A stretch of 64,000 bases of DNA from Dryomyza anilis (lineage: Eukaryota > Arthropoda > Insecta > Diptera > Dryomyzidae), in the NCBI GenBank assembly GCA_951804985.1, contig OX638134.1:83059679-83123678 (forward strand), in the 5' to 3' direction. Position numbers and translations under genes: made by a program. The notes beneath the pieces are model-generated. The model searched no databases. It saw only the letters and a list, made by a program, of their open reading frames with translations, and was not told the origin of the DNA. This document shows, one piece after another, positions 34,561 to 46,320 of the stretch. Numbering within the stretch: the stretch's first letter is position 1; the number at the start of each line of letters is the position of its first letter.

Positions 34561-35450
34561 CAAACGACGCACTCACTCACTTAAATCGCACTCCACAATA
34601 TCACAAATTAAAGGGCAGCAGAAATTGATCTCGCGGACAAATGAAATTAGGTTAATAGGTTTATCAAGTGAAATTTGTGCAAACTACGCGCTAATTTCGC
34701 ACAGTTACGAGCGTACGACGGAACGGGACAGAAGAAAACAAAACGGTGGATCATACGCGGTCCAGTCATTTCAGTGCGTAGTGTACATGGAATGCAATTG
34801 AATGCTGCACGAGCTGCACACCACTTCACTGCACTGCACTTCACTCAACTGAGCTCTGCTCAATGTTGGCCTAAAGACCTGAGCATGTATAGCGTTGCGA
34901 CGCGCAGAGCAACAAAGTGCGCACCGATCGTGCGCAGTTTTCAGAAAGATTATAAATGAACAAAAAAAAGTAAAAATCGGCGATGATCGTCGTAGATCAG
35001 CAACGCTGATTGTGCAATTTTGTGAGACGATTAGCGGGCCGGGCCGGCCGACCGACCGACCGCATGCGATCTGCAATGGCTCTGCTGTCGTGCCAGCCTG
35101 CTATGAAAACGTAGCTGCTTGGAACGGTAGGCATTCAATAAAGCATGTAATTGAATAATAAGCAATTTTCAGATTGTCCAAGATTGTGCACAGCTTCCGA
35201 ATAATATGACTTAAAATTGCAAAAACGTACGCGCTTTCGTTCAGTTATTTGTTCAATTCATTCATTCATCAATTTCTGCAGAATTACAAAATGCAGGTCA
35301 GTCAATGCGATCGAACGTTCGACCGATCAATCGATCACAACCACCGATCGTACGTATTGACGCACGTGTTGCTCATTATTAATAACGTCGTCTTATATGT
35401 TTGGTGCTTTTGCGAAATGTCAACAGCTCATCTTAAAATTGCAAATTAAT
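34561..35450. other. GC-richer island
   Basis: Contains the most GC-rich run of the window ('gcgggccgggccggccgacc', with a CCGA repeat, near 35040) and Cys/Ala/His-rich frames on both strands that overlap heavily, a sign of composition rather than coding. 'gttcagttatttgttc' near 35240 has an initiator-like core. A regulatory or untranslated-exon role is possible. Confidence 0.4.
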
Positions 35451-36130
35451 TGAGTGAACGGCGCAAACTCTCAAAGATTGACACAAGAAATGACAAGAAT
35501 TGCAAAGATTTGTCTTGTGGCGATCGGTGCGATCAGTGACAACATTTCACTTTTTCACCCGTTGCTCTCACTCATCTTGACCCAGTGGTAAATATCATCA
35601 TTAGAGCGTCGACGAACTATAGATAATTTTGTATCTCGAGTCAATTCGATTCTGTATTCCTCGCCCAGTGGTGAACGGCGCAAAACTCTTAAAGACTGCC
35701 ACAAGGAATGACATGAATTGCAAAGGTTTGTCTTGTGCCGATGGGTGCGATCAGCTTTTTCACTCTTTGCTCTCACTTGTCTTGACCCAGTGATAAACAT
35801 CATCATGATGAACTATAGATACATTTCTATCTCTAATCATTTCGATCTGGTTTCTCACGTCATTATTCCAGATGTCTAATAGCATATGTAAGACATTCTC
35901 CTTCCAAAGAAATCGAAAAATAAATGACTGATCATGGTTGCTTCATCCATTACCTAACTATCAGATTCAGTCAGAGTACTTTTTGTATTTCGAATGCTAC
36001 TCTTTCGAATATCTAAAGTAATTAAGTAGCAATAGCCTCTCTTTTATTAGTATACTAATTACACTCTCCCAACGCAGCTGTAAATACTATCATCACAGCA
36101 TCGATGAACTCTAGATTATCAAGTATCTCG
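35451..36130 (+). repeat. 217-bp tandem duplication plus decayed third unit
   Basis: 'gtgaacggcgcaaa' starts units at 35454 and 35671. Both run through 'aattgcaaag.tttgtcttgt' and 'ttgacccagtg.taaa.atca'. A weaker unit follows near 36060 ('catcgatgaactctagatta'). Confidence 0.75.
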
Positions 36131-36330
36131 AATCACTTCATATTCTTCCGCATCACATTAAGTCTTACATTACAAAGTAATCGAAAAGATAATGACTAAT
36201 CATGACTGCTTCATTACAATAATATAATGTAATTGGAATAGGAACGATCCATTATCTACACCATGAACGACAAAAGTATGCCAGGAATTAACTTTACATT
36301 TTCATATTACGTCCAATTTACTATCGACTT

Positions 36331-37420
36331 ACTTTTAAATATATAAAAACATCATCTCGAGCTCATACCGATATCTACTAGGAACACAATGGTTAAAAAT
36401 CACTCTAAATCATTGATAATCTCTAGGCAATCTTGTATTTTTAGTCATCTCGGTTCCGGACCCACTTTCCAAATCACATCTACTCTAGAATTGCCTCATG
36501 CGATTATCACATACAAAATAAGTGAATAACGACTCATGACAGGGAAATTCATATTAAGATATTGGTGTATGTCTCCTTCATTTTCTGACTTACAAATTAG
36601 GAAAAAGGATTATCCCAGATATTTTCAATTATTCAAAAGTAACAGTTACTACCCTATATATTCCTTCATTTTCTATTTCCTTAAATTGTATGTCATGATC
36701 GAATTTCGGTCACTCTTGTCTAAATTTATTAGCGAAACTGGACATAGAATCAAGTTGATATTGGACAAAATAAAACATCTACAGATCATCGATGATGTAA
36801 TAGGATCAATGACATAGTCTTTTTATTCATTGACTTATTCTTCAAAAGTGAAGACTCAATTTTTATATTCCTAAATCAGATGCGAATCCAGCCACACATG
36901 TCTAAATGAAATGCGGATACTGAATATTAGAATAGGGAAACTGTATATGGGATCGAGGTGATATTGGCCAAAGAAAACATTCATAGATCATCGATCATGT
37001 AATGAGGATCTTTGACATAGTCTTTATATTCGTTGAATTATTCTTCATCTAGTGAAGATCCCATTTTTCTATTCCTAATTCAAATAGCATCCGGCCACTC
37101 TTGGCTAAAAGAAATGGGGATACTGAATTTATAATAGGGAAACTGAATATATGATGGAGGTGATATTGGACAATAGAAAACATTTACCTTTCATCGATCA
37201 TGTAATGAGGAGGTTTGTCATAGTCTTTAAATTCGTTCACATATTCTTAATCTAGTGAAGACCCCTTTTACCTATTCCTAATACGGAATCGAATCCGGCC
37301 ATTCTTGTCTAAATGAAATGCGCACACTAGATATAGAATCGATGAGATTATCTAGAGATCATCGTTGATGGAATGAGGATCATTGACATCTAACCCTCCT
37401 GAGTATATCTTTCGTAGTTT
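36331..37420 (+). repeat. ~202-bp degenerate tandem array
   Basis: 'catagtctttatattcgttg'-type marks occur at about 36813, 37014 and 37217 (201 and 203 bp). Units include 'gaagatcccatttttctatt', 'ccggccactcttggctaaa' and 'gatcatgtaatgagga'. An earlier unit at about 36590-36810 overlaps a 93-codon frame that is repeat-derived. GATGAACTCTAGAT-type words link it to the preceding block. Confidence 0.75.
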
Positions 37421-37999
37421 CGATTGAACGATGAACAAAGTCATTCGGCTGCACTTACGATACACATTACAAAGTAAAGGATATACGTTTTTCTCTATAG
37501 ATTACTTTCACATTACAGAAGAAGTACTACGAACAAATTTGACAACATATCTAAAAAATTATTATTAATTTTCAAAGTGCTTTGAAGGCTTTACCACTGG
37601 GGAATTTAACCGAAACTGCAACACCATCCATATTTCGTAACTAATCAAAATCATCTCATATTAAATTAAACGCAGCTCTGGAATTTCACCTATTTGATCG
37701 CGAAGATCGCACGAATAGTCAAAATATCGTACATCATTTTCAAAAAAAAAACACAAGTTACCCCAACCACAAGTTCCAAGTCTGCAATATTTTGTGTTTT
37801 TTCACCATGTTCTCCCCATAGTATGTATGGAGATCTTGTAGATTTTGTTTAGTGATCTTGTCTAGTAATGTTTTATATTTCGGGGAGCCCGCAGCATGCA
37901 GACCTTTCTGTGCTTTGTGTTTTTCATATGGTATGTTATTGTTTTATTTGATTTGTCTGTCTTTTGGTCTGTCTGTCGTGTGTTTTGTTGGCGATCTGT
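37421..37999. other. Unassigned DNA
   Basis: No gene or repeat recognised. Composition rises towards the island that follows. Confidence 0.35.
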
Positions 38000-38640
38000 T
38001 ACAATAATAGCCTCTGGCAGAGAGGTCAATTGATTGAAACAACTTTGAACTTGTTGATCTTGTCACAAATTAAAAGAAGATTTATATACATTGGTGTTGT
38101 TTGAATCGTTGGACGATCGGACGGTCGGACTCACTGCAGTTTCATATTTTAAGCTAACATCTTGTGGCGTGTCGGTTCAGTGCGCTGCTTCGACCCAGTC
38201 CAGCTCGACGATCGGCAGCTCTCAGCTCTGAGCACTTCGATCATGGCACACACATCTTATGATTGCGTGTCGGGATGATAGCAACTTGATTGCACTGTGA
38301 CGTGCGTCCAACATAGCTGGGAGTCTGGGCCAACGAGTGACAACGTGCGGCGGTTTGTGAAATCGCAGCGTCGGATTTTCCCCAACATTGCGGTTGATTT
38401 ATGGCGTGGCTCTGCTGCCACGGGGTGCTCGCTTGCTTGCTTTGCGCACTGGCGAATGGCCCTAATTTGCTTGTTTCGAACTGCCAGAGAAGCTGGCCGG
38501 TTTCTTTGGAAACTTTCTCAAAGCATCGAAGTATCGATATGAGACTCACACGTTGATGTCGTTGGAATTCAACAAGTGTTTAGGTTGTTGTTGCTGTTGA
38601 CGATGCTGTTGCTGCTGCCATGATGATCTTTAATGATCGA
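38000..38640. other. GC-richer island
   Basis: 'gacgatcggacggtcggact', 'gtgtcggttcagtgcgctgc' and 'gtctgggccaacgagtgaca' mark a complex block. Opposing frames of 81 and 102 codons overlap (38241-38549), so neither is persuasive. Closes with a GTTGCTGTT microsatellite near 38575-38620. Confidence 0.4.
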
Positions 38641-39200
38641 CCTTCGCAACGGCGCTATAAAGTTTGACTCTTCAAATATGTAGGTTGCCTAATAAAACAG
38701 AGGGAATTTCGGTTTATGTTGTTTTTTTGTTTAGTTTGTAGGTTATTAATGACAAAGTGGTTGCCATCGATTGACTTTCGCTGCATGCAGTTGTCATGAT
38801 GTGAACCAATTCGACAAGGTCGTTATATTTCTTTTAGTAGTCATGTGAGTGGGATTTTTATTAAACATCGCGGGAAACTAGAAATCGATAACGCGAACTT
38901 TGACAGCAGAATACCAAAGCAACTACATAGAGTTATATCATATATTTAAAGTCCATTTAACCAATCCTGAATTGCTTTGTCTTCATTCAAACTCGATCCT
39001 GCTACCTTTCGAAACCGTTATAAATCTATGGAAAGCGTGATTCCGGTAGCTGTTTTTTCGTGGTTTACTTAAACAGCATCGTGTATTGTGTATAGTGGTG
39101 GCAACGGTCCATGCTATGAAAGCCAGCCAGCCAGCAAAAGTCAGTAAGTCGGGCCAGACCTACCAATCATCCACTTACCGCGAAGCACGTCTGCGCTTTG
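38641..39200. other. Unassigned non-coding DNA
   Basis: No features beyond a short CCAG repeat near 39123 ('gccagccagccagc'). Confidence 0.35.
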
Positions 39201-40180
39201 TTTGTACATGTTTTCATTTTGGGGCCATTTCGGCAATAGTTGTATAGGTTTTTGCCGACAACGGCAGCAGCATCAGCAGCAGCCGCTGAAAAGAAGCCTC
39301 TTGACCTTGTAGATCAATCTCACAGCATTCCAAGCCAAGTTCCTCAACGTTTATGCCCGGTATTTTTCACGCTGCAAAAAACTATAGCGAAAAAATACTT
39401 TAAAACTGCACAGAAAACATAAAACAAAAACCTTTTGTCTTTTGTCGCTGCGGTACCGTTTTGTGCGAATGCGTTTCGAATGAATTGAGCAACTCAAAGC
39501 AAAGCCGCCTACAAGTGGCTCAAGTCAAGCACAAAAACCACGTCCTGCTCGCTTCAGTCAACTGTAGAAACCTACAACCAAGTGACCGAACCAATCGTCC
39601 GGACGCACGACCCACATCTTTGCGCATGAGCCACAGCGCTTCAGTTCAGAGTCTGTGCCACAGAGTCCGACTCCGGGCCCACTCTACTGGATGGATGACA
39701 ATTTACGCGTGTGCTAAACACGAGACTTCCACGAACCGTTTATATGCGTGGCAAATGTTTATGGCATTCGACGATATGCGACAAATGCGAAGAGGCACAA
39801 CTTTCTGCGGAACCGAAATTCACTACCAAAAACGAACTAAAAATACAAAAAAAATAACACTAAACAATTTCTATTGTTGCGAAGAGCAGTGAGTCGCTCT
39901 AAAAAAAAAAACCTGGAATTTCTTTGTACCAGGATAACGTACGGAACGTACGAAACGTACTTTATTCAGAGATGTTCCACAGCAGACTGAAGTCCATCAA
40001 AATTCTGGCGAAAATGCATTTCTAGCGCGTGCGTGTCTAAACGTTGAACGCGCGCTTAAATTATGGTCGTCCAAGATGTGGACATAAATTATTAGCGGGA
40101 AGTTGCCGATACGGCAGCAGTTTACGTCTCATTTTTAAGCGGGGCAACTTCTACTTGTTGCAGTGGGCTTTAAAAGATGC
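39201..40180. other. GC-richer island with a 143-codon frame
   Basis: Includes a CAGCAGCAT microsatellite (about 39262-39285). A forward frame (39461-39892, 143 codons) contains scattered Cys, Arg and Ser but no recognisable domain, signal peptide or membrane segment, and nothing marks splice sites. Short direct repeats 'gtacggaacgtacgaaacgt' lie near 39939. Confidence 0.35.
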
Positions 40181-40690
40181 ATTTACTTTTGAAATCTTAT
40201 CAAATGAAGTATTCTTTTAAGAAGTTAAGGTAAATCTCGAGTGATTACAATTCATCCATATTAAACAGTAATAAACTAGGGACAGCTTAAGAGATGATGT
40301 AATGGGACTTTTATTAACTTACATAGAAAACATATTGTATGCTGATTGATAAACTAAGCTATTCATTTATCGAGAATCAAAATTAGTTTCTTAAAAAAAA
40401 TCTTATATGTTGTGCTATTCTACAGAGATTGAAATTCAACCGAATTACGCTTTAGATTTCGGTGTACTCATTCATTTCGGTTACGGTTTTAAGTTTTATA
40501 ACGAAACTATTTCGGTTCATTTTACGTTTAAGAATAATTGGATATTTTCTTGAAAGTCTTTAACTTTATTATTATCCCACGACTCGGATACTTAAGGATT
40601 TCTTCTATAGGGTTATATAGAAGAAATTCTAATCCTGCTGAAACCATAATAAACAGCAAGAACTTCGGAAAACCGTCAATTGACTTCTTG
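40181..40690. other. AT-rich spacer
   Basis: Contains 'cggttttaagttttataacg'-type sequence. No gene or repeat period. Confidence 0.3.
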
Positions 40691-42830
40691 GAAATGAGCT
40701 TGAGCTTCTGCAAAATCATAAGAGATATGCAATTTCAACCTATTATTTTCCTGTTCTCCAAAGAACCTCTTCTTCATGTGTTGGTGTCGAAGTGTTTGGA
40801 ACATGTGTCATTGGTAATATGGGTCAAACAACCGTCGATAGGTTTTTCAAAGCTGTCAGAACTTCGGAAATACAATAAAGAATTCAAAATTGTATCCATT
40901 GCTATATCTTCTCACTCTCTAAAGAAGCTGTTCCCATTTTATATAATTTGGCTTGTTTGAACGTTTATTAGTCAATTGTATTACCCACCGTGAATGTCCG
41001 TAAAATCATAATGTCCGTAAAATCACTTCACGCTTTTCAAAGAAACGGTTCCTCATGTGTTTGCGTCGTAGAGTTTAAAACTTGTGGTCATGGTATCCAA
41101 GGTCATATGGATCAAACAACTGTTAATTGGCTGCTGAATCTGACTGAATCTGCCAGAACATTTGAAATCCAATAAGGATTCGCAATGTGGTCTTTAGCTA
41201 TATCAAAGCATTCTCTAAAGATCCTGTTCCCAATGAGTATGACTTGGAGAGTTTGGAAGTTTATTGGTTCATTGTTTTTACAAGAAAATATGAGCTTCTG
41301 CAAAGTCATAATAGCTTCTGCAAAATAATAAGAGATATGCAATTTCAACCTATGAAGCTTTTCCTGTTCTCCAAAGAACCTCTTCTTCGTGTGTTGGTGT
41401 CGGAGTGTTTGGAACATGTGGTCAATGTGTCATTGGTAATATGGGTCAAACAACCGTCGATAGGTTTTTCAAAGCTGTCAGAACATTTGAAATACAATGA
41501 AGAATTCAAAATTATATACATTGCTATATCTTCTCACTCTCTAATGAAGCTGTTCCCATTTTATAGAATTTGCCTTGTTTGAAAGTTTATTAGTCAATTG
41601 TACTCCTTGCCAAAATGTATCAAACATCCGTCGATTTCAACCAGCGTGAATGTCCGAAGAATCATAGGAGATATGCAATTTTAATCTATTCTCTAACTTC
41701 CCGCTTTTCAAAGAAACGGTACCTCATGTGTTTGCGTCGAAGAGTTTAAAACTTGTGGTCATGGTATCCAAGGTCATATGGATCAAACAACTATTAATTG
41801 GCTGAATCTAACTGTTTCTGTCAGAACATTTAAAACACAGTAATTCGTAATTGTGTCTTTAGCTATATCAACGCATTCTCTAAAGATCCTGTTTCCAATG
41901 ACTACGACTTGAAGAGTTTTTGTGTTTCCAAGGAAATATGAGTTAAATAATATTTGATTGACTTCTTGAAATCAGCCTGAACTCTCAAGTTATCGTAAAA
42001 CAAATGCACTTTTAACCTTTGCTATATCTTTCCATTCACTAAGAAGCTGTTTTTTATGTGTTGGGGTCGGAGTACTTGGAACTTTTAGTCATTGTATCCT
42101 AGGTAATGTGGGTCAAGCAACCATCGATTTTATTTATATTCCAGAACATTTGAAATACAATAAAGCATTCGAATTGGATCCGTTTTTAATCTTCCCACCT
42201 GTTCCCAATTTGTATAATTTGGATTCTTTGGAAGTTTATTGGTCAATTATTTTCTCTTGCAAAAATGGATCAAACAAACGTCGATTGCAACCTAAATGTA
42301 TGCAAAATCATAAGAGATATGCAATTTTAATCTTCCCATTCTCCAAAGAAACTGTTCCTCATGGGCTTGCGTCGATGTGTATGGAAGTTGTGGTCTTGCT
42401 TTCGTAGGTCATATGGATCATAGAACTGTCGAATGGCTCTTTTAAACCTGCCAGAACAATTGATTAAGGATACGCAATTCGAACTTTTGCTACATCTTTA
42501 CATTCTCTAAAGATTCTGTTCCCGATGTGTAGGACTCGGAGTGTTTGGTTCATTGTGTTTTATTGATAATAGAGGTCGATTGAAATTTCACGGATATTGC
42601 AATTGAAATCTTTTTTTCAATGTGTTGTAGTCGAACTATTTAAAACATTAAGAGTCCATTGTGTGAACGTGATAATGCAGTGCAAAGAGTTGTCGATTGG
42701 CTCCTCCGACAACAGCCTAAATTTTTGAAAAATGCCAAGAGATTTGATATTGTGACCTACGCTATATCTAACCCGTTCTCCAAAGAACCTCTTGTTGGAA
42801 CGTGTAAAAATCTGAACTTTTTTCAATTGA
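40691..42830 (+). repeat. ~280-340 bp degenerate tandem array
   Basis: Repeated blocks: 'aaaatcataagagatatgca', 'ttctccaaagaacctcttc', 'catgtgtttgcgtcgaagag', 'atatgggtcaaacaaccgtc' and 'ttggaagtttattgg'. The 'gtgttggtgtcg/gtgtttgcgtcg' mark recurs at about 40777, 41057, 41391, 41728, 42057 and 42363. Two copies 609 bp apart (40723 and 41332) are almost identical over ~250 bp, suggesting a two-unit higher-order period. Frames of up to 140 codons follow the repeat and are not conserved between copies. Confidence 0.8.
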
Positions 42831-43090
42831 TTATTTTTTTCTCAGACTCTGCAGAAACTTCAGCAAAGGTTAATTTTGTAATTTACTCCATGACTTTATA
42901 ATATATTTGTCTATGAATCAATTCAAATATTCGTCTTGTCTAAACAACTCCAATTAGTAAAGCACTTTGTAAGTTTCAAGAAACTGAATTTAATTTAGGA
43001 AACTGCATTTAATTCAGGCTTCTGGCAGAATTACAGCTTAAACTATCGAATTAGTGCTGCATTATGTAAAACTATTTCTTTTATTTTTAT
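42831..43090. other. AT-rich spacer
   Basis: A short internal repeat of 'aaactg.atttaatt' type is visible. Otherwise nothing. Confidence 0.3.
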
Positions 43091-43900
43091 TTATTTTAAA
43101 CATAAATTAACGTCAACACCAAGCATGGCCCAAATCATGGCAGCCGTGTCGTCGTCGTCATCGTCATGCTTCTCGCTAACTTTTTGCATTTGAATCAAAG
43201 TGCAACATAGTAAAATGTAGTTCGAAATTATGTTAATCGTTACTGCGCTGCATACAAAATGAAGTTGCCGACAGCCAACTGTGTTGCGACTGCCCGCCTG
43301 CACCTTCCTTGGCAACCAACGCCTAAAGAGAGCGAATGCGAAAAGCGAGAGAGTGCAACACACAGCCATAGTTTCCTTGGCTCCATGTTGCGATTCACTT
43401 CGGTGTCGAGCAGCACCTCCATGTGCTCTGTGTTCTATGTGGGCTGCTGCTGGTATGGCGTCGTGTTGTGCTCCACGTATCGTCGTCGCATCGCACAACT
43501 TTAATGTACAAAATATTGAATTTTCGCAGACGGATTAACCTTGACTTTCACTTTCCATATACGTCGAGTGAACGTACGTACGTCTGTCCGTCCATCCGTT
43601 GCTGCTCAACGACAGCAGCAGCAGCAACGCCAGTTTCACGAGTTCGTCCTGTCAAAGGATAACGTCGCTGCACATTTGTATGGACGCCTCAACTCCAGTC
43701 GACGACTCGCCTCGACGACTCGCCTCGGCGGCAAACAAACTTTTCCAACTCGACGCGACTCGACTCGACGACTGAAGCTCTAAACTCTGCAACAACAAGC
43801 ACAGCAACAACAACAATTTGAAGAAGAGGAAGAGCAGCTACGTAACGTTTTTGTATTCCGCGCGTCGTTCGTCCTTGGCGCTTTTAGCTTTGGCTAAAAA
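43091..43900. other. GC-richer island with overlapping frames
   Basis: Four or more frames of 60-135 codons overlap on both strands. One reverse frame (43240-43422) starts MEVLLDTEVNRNMEPRKLWL and then has a hydrophobic stretch. It could be read as a signal-peptide-like start, but there is no downstream exon evidence. CAGCAG and ACGTACGT microsatellites and a 13-bp duplication ('cgacgactcgcct' twice near 43699) also occur. Best treated as candidate regulatory or leader DNA. Confidence 0.4.
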
Positions 43901-44214
43901 TTTTTGAATAATTCATATCGAGCAGCAGGACATTCAAAACACGCGATGCAATCTGAATAACAACGAGGCGAAGGAGGCGTGTATCCTATACATGTGTGTG
44001 ACGCAGTATCTGTGTGACTGACTATGTATTCTATGTTGGTATGTGTTGACATATGTGCGAGAGTGTGTGTGTGTGATACATACCAATACATTTACGCATG
44101 TGAACGTACACAGACACCGTGCGGAAGAGTAGAAAGTTTTTGCAAATGTTTTGCAAATGAAAGTTTTTGTGCCACAGACAGTCAGTGTTGCCACTGGAAA
44201 TTCAAAAATAATAA
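43901..44214. other. Non-coding DNA with a GTGTGT run
   Basis: Simple 'gagagtgtgtgtgtgtga' near 44060. Frames of 65-102 codons on both strands are not convincing. Confidence 0.35.
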
Positions 44215-44950
44215 TTGGGGAGGCATTGTTTTAGAAAGTACCGTCTCCGTAAAGTATTATCTCCAATTCGAATTTTGCGAAAAGATGTGTCTAGTAAAGA
44301 ATTTTCCGAGAAAGAAATGTGTCGGGAAATAATTGTCGAAAAGGAATTGTTTTGGGAAGAATCGTCTCAAGGAAGTTTGACATCAGGGTATAACAGTCAG
44401 GAAGTAATTATCCGGTGATTAGTTGTTTTGGGAAATTTATGTTGAGAAGAATTTTCCGAACCAGGAAAGAATTATTTCGGAGGCGAATTGTTCGGAAAGA
44501 GTTACCAGGGAATACGTTATCCAGGGAAGAATTGTGTCGGAAAAGAATAATATCAGGGAAAAATAGTATATGGCAAAAATGACCGAGCAAGAATTACACC
44601 GAAAAGAGTTGTCTCGGAAAATATTTCTCGGGAAAGAATAGTTTTAGAATGTCTCAGGGAAGAATTGTATCGGTGAATAATTGTCAGGAAATAATAATCC
44701 AGAGATGAGTTGTTTCGGGAAATTAATGTTGGAGAAAAATTTCCGAACAAGAAAAGAATTGTCTCGGAGATGAATTGTTCGGAAAGACTTATCTGGGTAT
44801 GAGCCGTCCGGGGAAAAATTGTTTCGAGGAAGAATCGTAACAAGGAAGAATTGGCACGGAAAGAGTTATCTCGGACAATATTTCTGGGAGAAGAATTCTC
44901 CGGATAGTAAATTTCGATAACAATTCAACGTAATGAAACAACTCTAAAAA
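44215..44950 (+). repeat. Short-unit tandem array with a ~290-bp higher-order period
   Basis: Loose units of 17-22 bp of the form 'gggaagaattgtctcgg' fill the block. At a larger scale, about 44399-44500 recurs at about 44689-44790, sharing 'gagttgtttcgggaaattaa'-like, 'atttccgaacaagaaaagaa'-like and 'gaattgttcggaaaga' segments. The open frames follow the repeat. Confidence 0.75.
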
Positions 44951-45200
44951 TTATCTCGGGTAATATTATCGAAGAACAGATTTTTTTAGAATGATGAATA
45001 ATTGTCTATATCAATAATCACTGGAAAAGAATTGTCGGGTAAACATGAATAGCCCTTTTTAAACATGTTTATTTAATAACTGAGATGAAACGTTTCCAAT
45101 TGTTCAAGAATATTCCGAGCATACCTATTTCCGAAAACACAAAGCTGCTGATTATGAGAATCATGTAGCATGTTATAAAATGTTCTCTTATCTTCAAAAC
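44951..45200. other. Spacer before a SINE
   Basis: AT-rich, nothing recognised apart from the SINE target-site copy 'atcttcaaaac' at 45190-45200. Confidence 0.35.
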
Positions 45201-45503
45201 CGCGGTAACTCAGTGGTTAGAGCGTTGGACTGTGAGCCGAAAGGTCCCCGGTTCAAGCCTGGACTGGGGCTAACAACATCTTTTCATAGAAACATTTTTC
45301 TATACCGCGCTGCCACTAGGCAGTAAATGGAAAACCTACGAGAGTAAAACTATTGCCTATAAAAAGCTCTCACCCGCCGGATTCGGCAATAAACTGTATG
45401 TCCCACCACTTTGAGTACAAATATAACACGCACAGCTCAAAATGGTGAGAGAGGCTCGGACTAAGTTCTTATAGGACTGTAGTGCCAAACTATTATTATT
45501 ATA
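45201..45503 (+). mobile_element. tRNA-derived SINE, copy 4
   Basis: Head 'cgcggtaactcagtggttag' with B box 'ggttcaagcctgg' and the same body as copies 1 and 3, lacking a few bases in the 'cacccgccggattcggc' region. Perfect 11-bp target-site duplication 'atcttcaaaac' (45190-45200 and 45504-45514). The first few bases of the consensus head are missing. An ATT tail is present. Confidence 0.9.
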
Positions 45504-45514
45504 ATCTTCAAAAC

Positions 45515-46320
45515 ATAATCCCGACACATTTTAGAAATGGTTAGAGAAACGAACGAATCAAATAATTAATACAAAATTTTTACAACAGCCTCGAGCCTGC
45601 CAAAACTGTTGTCTAGGGATACTACTAAATTGTCGGTGCCCATTTTGTTACAATTAAAAAATGTCTTTTGTCTTGTACCTAGTTTCCCTAGAATGGCAAC
45701 ACTTGTCACCCCCAAGCAAGCGCCTGCGCACTTGACTGCTGCAATTTAGACCAGAGGCAAAGGCGGCCATGTTGGGCTCCCCCCTCTGCACAATTTATGG
45801 GGAATGTAACGGCGCACGAAAAGGACATTTTGTATGCGTATGTCGTGTGAAGAGCACAAAAACAAAAACCAAAACGAAGAAGAAACACAGAGCAACGCAA
45901 CCCGAGCGCGTTGCCGGCGGTCGAATAAAATTTAACCTCGTTTACTGTGTTGGTATTTGTATGCAGGAACTGTGCATTCGGCGACTGTCTGCATGCGTAT
46001 TTAATGCTGTGTCGGTGTCTGTCTGTCTCTCTGGGTGTGTGTGTTTTCAACAAGGATATGTTGTTCTCGTAGTTGTCGAGCTGTTGAGGTTAATGACACT
46101 TGACGCAGGACGAAGTTGGTGTCTTGCTCTTGTTTTTCGGGGCACCTTGTGGGAACAACATCTTTGCACGGCCGGCATAGTACAATTGATTTGTATGCCG
46201 TATAGGCGCAGGATACCTCGAAAGGATTCTCACACCTGCCAAGCTATGATAGTATCGCGTTATAGTTACGCGACAGGTTATGAGAAAAAGCAATAACGCA
46301 TTTAATTCTGAGTAAAATGT
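45515..46320. other. GC-richer island with a 175-codon frame
   Basis: A forward frame at 45769-46296 is the longest in the window. It is Cys/Val/Lys-mixed with a KTKTKTKKKHR run from an A-rich microsatellite and a Val/Cys-rich middle from GTCTGTCTCTCTGG-type repeats. A 115-codon reverse frame overlaps it. Neither has recognisable domains. Likely regulatory or leader-type non-coding DNA. Confidence 0.35.

Noticed and set aside
39461..39892. 143-codon frame as a gene
   Set aside because: No domain, signal or splice context. Chance frames of this length are expected in a GC-richer block.
40538..42407. Frames of 99-140 codons in the ~300-bp array as a protein family
   Set aside because: The frames shift between repeat copies and include different stops, so there is no shared reading frame.
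43240..43422. Signal-peptide-like 60-codon reverse frame as a first coding exon
   Set aside because: A hydrophobic stretch follows a short start, but there is no splice donor, no upstream promoter evidence and heavy overlap with other frames.
45769..46296. 175-codon frame as a gene
   Set aside because: Longest frame in the window, but its Lys-rich and Val/Cys-rich parts come from microsatellite-like DNA, a long frame overlaps on the other strand, and no domain is recognisable.
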